This document shows, piece after piece, positions 7,001-11,881 of a stretch of DNA of 12,228 nt (position 1 is the stretch's first letter; each line of letters begins with the position of its first letter). Origin of the DNA: Clostridia bacterium (GTDB taxonomy: Bacteria > Bacillota > Clostridia > Christensenellales > Borkfalkiaceae); NCBI GenBank assembly GCA_017620875.1, contig JAGAUH010000160.1, positions 1 to 12,228 of the forward strand, given 5' to 3'. The position numbers and the translations under genes were made by a program. The notes beneath the pieces are model-generated. The model had not been told where the DNA came from, searched no databases, and saw only the letters and a list, made by a program, of their open reading frames with translations.

Positions 7001-8142
7001 CCATAAGTCCAATTGCCGTTTGCCGTGTAAAATTCCCCTTGAGAAATGGTGTTGCCCGTTATCGTAGAAGTAGTGGTAAGGTTATCAAATACTATACCTT
7101 CTTTACCGGCTCTCACGCCATATTCCGTACCGGAAAGTAGTGTTTCGTCTTTATAGCTAACTTGTAAAACGCCGTTTACAAAACATCTAATAATATTAGT
7201 GCTTTCGTCTATGGAAACGGATAGGGTATATATTCCGCCGTTAGTTATCGTATAAGGCGCCGTTTGGCAAACCCCCCAAGCACCGTTAGTAACTTTGCCT
7301 AAATACGCTTGGTTACCACCTGCTAAAAAGAAGAAATAATAACTAACGTTTGCTTCCCAATAGGTTTCTAGGTTGTTTGTGTTGGTAACCCTAAACACAA
7401 GTCCGTTATCTGCGCCCGTCGTAGTAATCGTTACGTTTGCAGAAAGCGTACCGCTAGCAAAACTTTGGTTGTTTTTAATTGCTAAACTTGTGCCACTTGT
7501 AGAAGTAATAACGTTTTCGTTTTGAGTAAAGTTACCACTTTTAACGCTATATGGTAATTTTTTAACAGGTGTAAACACGGCGTAATAAGTTGTTTCTCTA
7601 GTGGCTACGCTAAGGGTTACGGTTGCCCCATTTTCCGTTTCTGACCAACCTGCAAAAGTGTAGGTGTAGTCTTGGGTTTCTTGTTTAGTAGGGGTTTGTC
7701 CGTTATAAACTATTTGTTCGCCTTGCTTAACGGAAGTTGATTGTAAAGTTGTGTTTCCGTTTTTAAAGGTTATTAAATAAGTTACTATTGGCTCGCTACT
7801 AGAACTACTACTAGAACTACTGCTAGAACTTGGCTTGCTAGAAACACTACTAGACGAACTAGAACTACTTGGGGTAGAACTAGGTGTAGAACTAAAACTT
7901 GTTTTTTCGCTAGAAGAACTAGTCGTTTCGGTAGAACTAGAACTTATAGTTTGACTAGAAGAACTAGAAGTTGCTTCTGACGAGTGTTGTGTGTTAGAAG
8001 TGTTAGATTGCATTGTAGAACTAGTTATGCTACTACTATTAGAACTTTTTTCTGGCGAAGGACTATTATCGTTAGTACAGCCCGCCATTACGGAAAAAAG
8101 CATAGTAAAAGCAAGAAATAAAGCAATAATACTCTTTTTCAT
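4027..8142 (-). CDS. Giant surface lipoprotein with SGNH/GDSL esterase and lectin-like modules
   Basis: 1371 residues. Order: lipoprotein signal with lipobox MAGC (Cys22); serine-rich stalk (23-117); InlB/Flg_new-type module with FAGW (about 119-192); two related concanavalin/LamG-like beta-sandwiches (about 196-356 and 368-527), both with SYYFFF and GVRAG motifs; a third, more distant one (545-690); SGNH hydrolase (698-879); a helical linker (885-957); two related C-terminal modules (961-1166 and 1193-1371), each with an NGY or DGY segment and YxGGWV. The SGNH blocks are GHS (Ser706), NIGIGG (728-733), GIND (Asn761) and DGLH (Asp856, His859), so catalytic residues are intact though the usual GDS aspartate is histidine. 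Most likely an anchored esterase that deacylates glycans while side domains hold the substrate; the glycan is unknown. AAAGGAG at 8148-8154 sets the start. Confidence 0.85.
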   Translation of the reverse strand: MKKSIIALFLAFTMLFSVMAGCTNDNSPSPEKSSNSSSITSSTMQSNTSNTQHSSEATSSSSSQTISSSSTETTSSSSEKTSFSSTPSSTPSSSSSSSSVSSKPSSSSSSSSSSSSEPIVTYLITFKNGNTTLQSTSVKQGEQIVYNGQTPTKQETQDYTYTFAGWSETENGATVTLSVATRETTYYAVFTPVKKLPYSVKSGNFTQNENVITSTSGTSLAIKNNQSFASGTLSANVTITTTGADNGLVFRVTNTNNLETYWEANVSYYFFFLAGGNQAYLGKVTNGAWGVCQTAPYTITNGGIYTLSVSIDESTNIIRCFVNGVLQVSYKDETLLSGTEYGVRAGKEGIVFDNLTTTSTITGNTISQGEFYTANGNWTYGNNTITSSNTNSIAVKQNERYKYGTLETTIKLNGTSTDNGLLFGLSNDSNSFWERSGVSYYFFFIAVASGNVMIAKTDNGNWTHFANKPINNFSSTGTYTLKVERNSQLTYLYVNDTLYLTLADTSLQGTGFGVRAGGSGITFNGLTNLSGFENVLPSAPENFNAVLGGAYGSNDSFVTSANSIALYKTALNKGTFSVNIAANTNQETGVVFNYKDANNYYRFYTQRTTQTVKVAKKVNGVESVIYTNYLSAGYSESGSFLFSVVLTNNKAYCHFFNTRYAVIDCDTSSTSSVGVFAQGNSALFTNFTASTSEEVLTVDTLLFGHSYFELWNNWKTDLAGLNLGTYTNIGIGGSVASHWYNFKDSILTFKPKQVIYMIGINDLTAGVSPENTTYQVRDLLLYLKENIPNLNVILLGVNHCPDRYTGATHDRKAEVIKTNELYKQLVLDYDSWINFVELEHAFSDSNQVPLASYFTDGLHPTASGYVEKIVPGIQSALKGENQPVADASQTATLLASAKQIKIDGLSSYNENGFRATEWISAKPIYQSAINAINACATRSEVLALDLSTYISQLDAIKHNGDYFYTDILNETYVDNGSYNYSTSVWETYTFTNNLKNSSNGTFLVGGDGHRLNDSVAYTDMDFKFKVSNNTGPTDVFGVLALATQNSNLGINGYMINVVTEPNYIQVWYFNNAWGLNGTGSTITYIGGWVFPGEVENTLFRAIIKDGFISIYTEEDYQKNGAMAYGCRVDLTNNGAYALYRSGYSGIISWKNNTSANPNFTAKLYLGDICGSVVKGIENAQTVTSNIISNTNCQNFMGQNYTAETNGFVNALGYSYSVYNGITASDFTMVVDSEALTTGVGLAGFLFRTKKNATNNGIDGYILNFVANENDQFIQVLKLDNYYSTDGSSGTYKYMGGWVYSASVNKPICGQHLVVTVKGNTFTISTQTESISFGLNGDQINTNDPVHASGGFGFVCWQENFNMDLQIKSITI
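5506..6051 (-). other. SGNH/GDSL hydrolase domain of the lipoprotein
   Basis: This segment codes residues 698-879. All four conserved blocks are visible: block I FGHSYFELW with nucleophile Ser706, block II NIGIGG with the oxyanion glycine, block III MIGINDL with Asn761, and block V DGLHP with Asp856 and His859. The layout resembles bacterial carbohydrate esterases and PAF-acetylhydrolase-like enzymes. His705 replaces the block I aspartate, which is not one of the catalytic residues. Confidence 0.8.
6562..7557 (-). repeat. Duplicated concanavalin/LamG-like module (coding)
   Basis: Codes residues 196-527, two copies of one beta-sandwich of about 160 residues. Shared landmarks in matching order are an N-terminal GxxTxxNxxITS stretch, GTL, DNGLxF, WE, SYYFFF, a K..NG.W loop, a YTL strand, FVNG/YVND, GxxxGVRAG and a closing F.(N)L strand. 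The SYYFFF codons share a near-identical stretch of about 18 bases around 6815-6830 and 7335-7350, pointing to a duplication not yet fully eroded. Likely glycan binding, by analogy with such folds. Confidence 0.65.
7789..8076 (-). repeat. Low-complexity poly-serine stalk (coding)
   Basis: Codes residues 23-118, more than half serine with Thr, Pro and Gln. The serines are written mainly with AGT, TCT and AGC codons in mixed order, so the DNA is a degenerate repeat (CTA/ACT-rich on the plus strand) rather than a perfect tandem array. The stretch is expected to act as an extended, possibly glycosylated, spacer lifting the enzyme away from the membrane through the cell wall. It can be hard to assemble and may vary in length between strains. 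Confidence 0.8.
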
Positions 8143-8202
8143 AAAAACTCCTTTTATATTGATGTTAGTAAAAATTATATTTATATATAATTACTACGAT
8201 AA

Positions 8203-8231
8203 ATTATATCACAGCGGTTGCTTTTTTTCAA
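8203..8231 (-). promoter_or_regulatory. Promoter of the SGNH lipoprotein gene
   Basis: On the minus strand TTGAAA (8231-8226) and TATAAT (8208-8203) are exactly 17 bp apart, and the -10 is extended by TGA immediately before it. This predicts a start near 8196 and a leader of about 53 nt ending in the AAAGGAG ribosome site. One of the clearest promoters in the window. Confidence 0.8.
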
Positions 8232-8396
8232 TATTAAAAAAATTTATTTTTTTAGTTTTGATAATTTTTACAAACTAAAACTTTTGTAACCTTTATTTTT
8301 TTACAATATTAAACGTTTTTTATCGTAAGTGGTAAAAATAGGGATTTTTAGTATAAGAATTTACAAGTTAAACGAGGTAGTATTTTTTAAAAAATA
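8232..8396. other. Divergent intergenic region between two hydrolase genes
   Basis: Lies between the two outward-facing promoters within a gene-free gap of 289 bp. I see no ORF or RNA gene. Two AT-rich inverted repeats stand out: TTTTAGTTT (8250-8258) with AAACTAAAA (8272-8280), and TAAAAAT (8333-8339) with ATTTTTA (8344-8350) around AGGG. Either could bind a shared regulator of the two genes, but such repeats are frequent by chance in DNA this AT-rich. Confidence 0.35.
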
Positions 8397-8425
8397 TTGA
8401 CTTTTAGTTTTTTTAATAATACAAT
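8397..8425 (+). promoter_or_regulatory. Promoter of the alpha/beta hydrolase gene, placed for a leaderless mRNA
   Basis: TTGACT (8397-8402) and TACAAT (8420-8425) are 17 bp apart, each one base from consensus. Transcription would start about seven bases after the -10, at or next to the ATG at 8432. The bases between are TGTTTTT (plus strand, from 8426), with no Shine-Dalgarno sequence, unlike other genes here. Confidence 0.72.
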
Positions 8426-8431
8426 GTTTTT

Positions 8432-9184
8432 ATGAAGACTTTATTAAATTTAACCTATTGTAAAAAGTATAAATTAACCTTAGACGTTTATTTGCCGGAT
8501 ACTATTAATTTTAAAACCATTGTATATTTTCACGGTGGCGGACTAGAAGTTGGTGATAAATCGGGCGAAAATACCGTAGAAATTGCAAAAGCTTTTGTTA
8601 AAAACGGATACGGGTTTGTTTGTTGTAACTATCGTAAATATCCAAAAGCCAAGTTTCCAGATTTTATTTTAGACGGGGCAAAAGTTGTTGCTTTCGTTAA
8701 ACAAAGGTTAAGCGAGTGGGGAAGTTGCGGTATAATAGTTAGCGGTCAGTCGGCGGGGGCTTATATTAGTTTAATGCTTTGTTTAAACAAAAAATATCTT
8801 TTAAACAAAAAGGTAAAACCGCAAGAAATTTGCGGTTGGATTATAGATAGTGCTCAAACTACAAGCCACTATAACGTGCTTAAATACGAACTTGGAGAAG
8901 ATATTCTTGCCCAACGCATTAACGAGTTTGCACCACTATTTTTTGTAGATAAAAACACTAATTTTTCTAAAATGCTACTAATTTTTTACGAAAACGATAT
9001 GCCTTGTAGGTACGAGCAAAATATGCTTTTTTACAAAAGTGTTTTATCTTATAATAAAAACGCCGATATAGAGTATAAAGTTTTAAAAGGCGAACACTGT
9101 GCAGGCTCTAGCATAAAAGACGAAAACGGCAATTATCCTTTTGTGTTAGAGAGTTTATCTTGGCTTAAAAAAAGCGGATTGTAA
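8432..9184 (+). CDS. Cytoplasmic alpha/beta-hydrolase esterase (HSL/BD-FAE-like)
   Basis: 250 residues with a complete alpha/beta-hydrolase signature. The oxyanion motif HGGG is at 34-37, the nucleophile elbow SGQSAG at 104-109 (Ser107), the likely acid Asp189 in YENDM, and the likely catalytic His222 in GEHCAG. The length and the N-terminal LDVYLPD strand match small lipase/esterase and kynurenine-formamidase-like families, which cleave short acyl esters or amides. No signal peptide, so it works in the cytoplasm, perhaps on products imported after action of the divergently encoded surface SGNH esterase; that link is inference from position only. The ATG at 8432 is the only sensible start: no other ATG or ribosome site lies nearby and the first strand follows at once. 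It lacks any ribosome site, suggesting leaderless translation. Exact substrate unknown. Confidence 0.82.
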   Translation: MKTLLNLTYCKKYKLTLDVYLPDTINFKTIVYFHGGGLEVGDKSGENTVEIAKAFVKNGYGFVCCNYRKYPKAKFPDFILDGAKVVAFVKQRLSEWGSCGIIVSGQSAGAYISLMLCLNKKYLLNKKVKPQEICGWIIDSAQTTSHYNVLKYELGEDILAQRINEFAPLFFVDKNTNFSKMLLIFYENDMPCRYEQNMLFYKSVLSYNKNADIEYKVLKGEHCAGSSIKDENGNYPFVLESLSWLKKSGL

Positions 9185-9197
9185 ATTTTAAAAAATC

Positions 9198-9226
9198 TTG
9201 CATAACACGTTGTGATATGATATAAT
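9198..9226 (+). promoter_or_regulatory. Promoter of the small membrane protein gene
   Basis: TTGCAT (9198-9203) and TATAAT (9221-9226) are 17 bp apart with an extended -10 (TGA before TATAAT), the same TGATATAAT core as the SGNH gene promoter. It starts 13 bases after the hydrolase stop, with no terminator between, so read-through from the hydrolase gene is also possible. The start would be near 9233, close to the GGAGGGAG ribosome site at 9238-9245. Confidence 0.78.
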
Positions 9227-9248
9227 AAAAGAAAAATGGAGGGAGATT

Positions 9249-9734
9249 ATGAAGAAATATTCTCAAATTATTTATTTAGTTATTGCAGTTATCTGTTTGA
9301 TAACCTTTGTCTTTGCCTTTTTTGATATGATTTCGTTTTTTTCTATTATTAAAAAAGTACAGCTAGTTAATAATAATAGTATTGAAAAGGTTTTACTTAC
9401 TAGGGCAATATGCTTATTTATAATTGGCATAATTGCATTGGTGGCAAGTTTATTTTTAGTTTTTGTAAATAAAGATAATAGCAAAAAACTTAAAATTTTA
9501 AAATTAATAATCTCTATTGTATTAATAGTTTTATCTATTTTGGCAATATATTTTATCAATTATTTAAGTCGTGATTCTTTAAAAATTACAAACACAAAAA
9601 TAACATTAGAAGGTTTTAATGCGTGGTTAATATTAGATAGTGCAACAAAAGGTATGTTTATTCCTATAATAATTACGTCTACGTCTACAATTGTAAAACT
9701 ATTTATAAAACAACCGGCAGAAAGTGTAGAATAA
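9249..9734 (+). CDS. Small integral membrane protein, unknown function
   Basis: 161 residues; I do not recognise the family. Hydrophobic stretches suitable for membrane helices lie at about 7-29, 52-72 and 85-106, with a weaker fourth at about 135-153. The segment 30-50 is polar and asparagine-rich. Between helices two and three is a short basic loop with lysines (about 75-84), which by the positive-inside rule faces the cytoplasm. Residues 107-134 form a polar loop, and the C-terminus is short and acidic. The start at 9249 has a strong ribosome site (GGAGGGAG), the gene has its own extended -10 promoter, and a perfect hairpin terminator follows, so it is a real, separately regulated gene. 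No catalytic or transport motif is visible, and nothing in the context assigns a role. Confidence 0.7.
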   Translation: MKKYSQIIYLVIAVICLITFVFAFFDMISFFSIIKKVQLVNNNSIEKVLLTRAICLFIIGIIALVASLFLVFVNKDNSKKLKILKLIISIVLIVLSILAIYFINYLSRDSLKITNTKITLEGFNAWLILDSATKGMFIPIIITSTSTIVKLFIKQPAESVE

Positions 9735-9756
9735 TTTTTAAAACTAAATTAAATAA

Positions 9757-9790
9757 AAGGAACGGATAAAAATCCGTTCCTTAATTTTTT
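9757..9790 (+). terminator. Terminator between the membrane protein and asparaginase genes
   Basis: AAGGAACGGAT (9757-9767) pairs perfectly over 11 bp with ATCCGTTCCTT (9772-9782) around an AAAA loop, followed by AATTTTTT on the plus strand. On the minus strand the tail is the T-rich TTATTTAATTT, so it can also stop the converging TIR-asparaginase transcript, whose last stop codon is at 9802. Confidence 0.9.
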
Positions 9791-9801
9791 GTTAAAATTA
9801 T

Positions 9802-10788
9802 TTAAACTTGGTCGCCACTTAAAGATTTATTTAATAGGGATAAATCTAAATTTAAACTACTAATTAGCCATAGTTTACAATAAGCCGATATTGGCGAAAT
9901 ATCGTATATAGGTAGCACGTTAAACTCTTTAAATAGGGCGGTGCTTTTATATCCTATACCGCTTGTAATACCACAGATAAACACTTTAATATCTTTTTGT
10001 TTTGCTTGCTCAAAAAACTCTCTTGCGTTGCTACTAGCGGTGTTTATCGTACCGGAGTGGTAAGCGTTTATAAGTATATATTTTACGTTACTATCAAGTG
10101 TTGGATAAGGCATACCTGCATATTGGTTTAACCACAATATACTGCTAGAAAAACTAGTTAAGTTTGTTGCTTGTAAAGGTGATATTTCGTCTTGTTTTTC
10201 GCTATATAGGGGGCTTTTTGTAAAAACAAAGTCTTTATTAAACTCTCCGTATACGCTATTTTTAAGGCTAGTTACATCGTCTACTAGCGGTTTAGAATAT
10301 ATAAGTCTACAAGCCCTGTGTATCTTTACGTTTTCGCCTTGATTTTCGTAAGAAACGAACGTGCCTTTTCCTAGTTTATTTTTAATAAATTCTATTCCGC
10401 CTTTTAAATTTTCTAATCCGTTAGAAAGTGGATTTTCGATAGGGTAGTTGCTAGAGACGAATACGATAGGGATACAAGATAACCCTGCGGTGTATCCTAC
10501 TATGCTAGACGAATATTGTAAAGTGTCCGTTCCGTGAGTAATAATAATTCCGTCGTAGCCCTTGTTTAGGTTGTCTAATACGGCTTTAGATAATAGTTTT
10601 AACTCTGCTCCCGTACTATCTTCGCTAAGTATTGTATAAGGCTCTACGCTATTATACTCAAAATCTATTTTATACTTTTTATTGTATGCGTTTAATATTG
10701 CATAAGGTTTAGTTTTGTCGGTAGAAATGTACCCGTCAGATAGGGTACTGCCTATCGTTCCACCGGTAAAAATAAATAAAATTTTCAT
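9802..10788 (-). CDS. L-asparaginase-family (type I-like) amidohydrolase
   Basis: 328 residues, within the usual asparaginase range. The first catalytic motif TGGTIGS is at 8-14, with Thr11 the expected nucleophile. The second, ITHGTDTLQYSS, is at 83-94 with Thr87 and Asp88. Lys155 in the segment VKIHR is the probable partner lysine, aligning with the K-T-H-T stretch of classical enzymes, though its surroundings are unusual. Other family landmarks are PIVFVSSNYP (107-116) and YHSGT (243-247). The family hydrolyses asparagine to aspartate and ammonia; relatives act on glutamine or Glu-tRNA amides. No signal peptide, so cytoplasmic. It starts 12 bp after the TIR gene with AAAGGGG between, so both share one mRNA. 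The pairing with a TIR protein is odd; asparagine itself may not be the substrate. Family confident, substrate not. Confidence 0.85.
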   Translation of the reverse strand: MKILFIFTGGTIGSTLSDGYISTDKTKPYAILNAYNKKYKIDFEYNSVEPYTILSEDSTGAELKLLSKAVLDNLNKGYDGIIITHGTDTLQYSSSIVGYTAGLSCIPIVFVSSNYPIENPLSNGLENLKGGIEFIKNKLGKGTFVSYENQGENVKIHRACRLIYSKPLVDDVTSLKNSVYGEFNKDFVFTKSPLYSEKQDEISPLQATNLTSFSSSILWLNQYAGMPYPTLDSNVKYILINAYHSGTINTASSNAREFFEQAKQKDIKVFICGITSGIGYKSTALFKEFNVLPIYDISPISAYCKLWLISSLNLDLSLLNKSLSGDQV

Positions 10789-10800
10789 ATTTCCCCTTTA

Positions 10801-11799
10801 TTAGTCGTTTATAATAATGTCGAAACAGCACGCCGACTGAAATCTGTTTACCATTGGGCAAGAAGAACATTTTAAAATAACTTCTACGTCTAACAAGGTT
10901 TCTATAACGCCTTCGCAATAGCCCCTAACAAATTCGCAAACGTATCTTTTATTTTTCTTGTCGACAATAAAACTTTCGTTAATTTTTAATTTCCCGCTAA
11001 AGTCTCCCGTTTCCTTGTCGATATGCACTTCTATTTCAAATTTTCCCCAACCTACGTCAGAATCGAATTCGCACCATTTTCTAAGTTTTTCTTCGTATAA
11101 AGAAGGGGATTGGGTTTGTAAATCCCATTGAGAGTTTAGTCTTTGGGCAAAACTTTGTCCGCAATTATATCCGCTTGCGTGGAAAATTTCTCTTGCCTTT
11201 TGCTCGGAAGAAAGTTTTACTACTTCGTCAAAGATACCGCCGAACATATTTGTAAAAGTGTCGGTTCTAAAACTAACGTTTCTTTGGTGGTCTTCTGGGT
11301 TAATCATAATACCGCGTTCTGGTAGATAATCGAAAACTTTTTGAGTTTTTTCTATTATGCTATCGCTTTGAGCATTAGTATTTTCTTTAACTTCCTTTTT
11401 AGGTAAATGTGGGGTTAGTGCGTCTACTATTTTACCAAAAAAACTCTCTGGGTTGCCAGGGTAGGCAATTATGCGTTGCATACGAGATAGATAGTAGGTA
11501 AAATCGTCGTTCATTTCAAAGTCTTCTATAAAAAACGGCAAAATAAACTTTCTTTTGTTTACCATAATTTCTAATTCGTTTAAAACGTGTTCGGATAGGT
11601 TTATGTTTTTAGATGCAACTAGTAACGCAGTTTTGCAATCTATTATGCCCCTAGTTAAACTAGACGCGTAAGAAGCGCCTTTTTCTATGTCTCTATCTGC
11701 AATAAAACAACTTATGCCCCTTGCTTCTAAAAAGTCTACTATTTTGTGCGCAATAGTTTGGTCGGGTGTTGTAAAACTAATAAAAACGTCTTTTTCCAT
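10801..11799 (-). CDS. TIR-domain protein fused to a V4R-like sensor domain
   Basis: 332 residues. The N-terminal TIR domain (about 3-130) begins with DVFISF (4-9), has a BB-loop-like segment CFIADRDIEKG (31-41), and keeps Glu75 in SEHVLNE (69-75), spaced like the S-x-W-x-x-x-E catalytic site of NAD-cleaving TIRs. A charged linker (about 131-200) leads to a C-terminal domain (about 203-330) that I read as V4R (4-vinyl reductase family). It has HASGYNCGQSFA, the GWGKFEIEV segment, CEFVRGYCEGVIETL, and cysteines at 288, 311, 314, 324 and 325, placed like the metal or ligand cysteines of that family. V4R domains sense small molecules in regulators such as XylR/DmpR. A ligand-gated NADase or signal-making enzyme is the inference. 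Start supported by AAAGAGG (11808-11814). First gene of an operon with the asparaginase homologue. Confidence 0.78.
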   Translation of the reverse strand: MEKDVFISFTTPDQTIAHKIVDFLEARGISCFIADRDIEKGASYASSLTRGIIDCKTALLVASKNINLSEHVLNELEIMVNKRKFILPFFIEDFEMNDDFTYYLSRMQRIIAYPGNPESFFGKIVDALTPHLPKKEVKENTNAQSDSIIEKTQKVFDYLPERGIMINPEDHQRNVSFRTDTFTNMFGGIFDEVVKLSSEQKAREIFHASGYNCGQSFAQRLNSQWDLQTQSPSLYEEKLRKWCEFDSDVGWGKFEIEVHIDKETGDFSGKLKINESFIVDKKNKRYVCEFVRGYCEGVIETLLDVEVILKCSSCPMVNRFQSACCFDIIIND

Positions 11800-11829
11800 A
11801 GTTAAAACCTCTTTAAATAAAGTAAATAA

Positions 11830-11859
11830 ATTTTAACACTGAGAAAGGAGTTTTGTCAA
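11830..11859 (-). promoter_or_regulatory. Promoter of the TIR-asparaginase operon
   Basis: On the minus strand a perfect TTGACA (11859-11854) is followed after 18 bp by TAAAAT (11835-11830), extended by TGT directly before it. The start would be near 11823, giving a leader of about 24 nt that includes the AAAGAGG ribosome site. The promoter lies between the AraC-type gene and the TIR gene, so the operon has its own control. Confidence 0.65.
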
Positions 11860-11860
11860 G

Positions 11861-11878
11861 GTATAATCTGTTTTATAC
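11861..11878. promoter_or_regulatory. Candidate operator palindrome next to the TIR -35 box
   Basis: GTATAA (11861-11866) and TTATAC (11873-11878) are perfect inverted half-sites separated by six bases, centred about 11 bp upstream of the TTGACA box of the TIR promoter. This is a natural place for an activator or repressor, and an AraC-type regulator gene ends just beside it. The arms are short and AT-rich, so chance is possible. Confidence 0.4.
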
Positions 11879-11881
11879 TTA

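Noticed and set aside
6044..7140. Several plus-strand ORFs of 60-95 codons
   Set aside because: They lie wholly within the large lipoprotein gene on the opposite strand, lack ribosome sites and have no recognisable protein pattern, while the minus frame shows intact SGNH and beta-sandwich motifs.
7789..8076. Repetitive CTA/ACT-rich stretch resembling a CRISPR or tandem array
   Set aside because: No regular repeat-spacer spacing; it is explained by mixed serine codons of the lipoprotein stalk.
7991..8278. Plus-strand 95-codon ORF across the lipoprotein start and intergenic gap
   Set aside because: Its first half is the antisense of the poly-serine/signal region and its second half is AT-rich intergenic sequence containing the minus-strand promoter; no ribosome site or plausible protein features.
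10736..10918. A possible frameshift or extra gene joining the TIR and asparaginase genes on the minus strand
   Set aside because: The overlapping 60-codon frame is a shadow. Both real genes have intact ends, a ribosome site lies between them, and the V4R cysteines and the TGGTIGS start are each complete.
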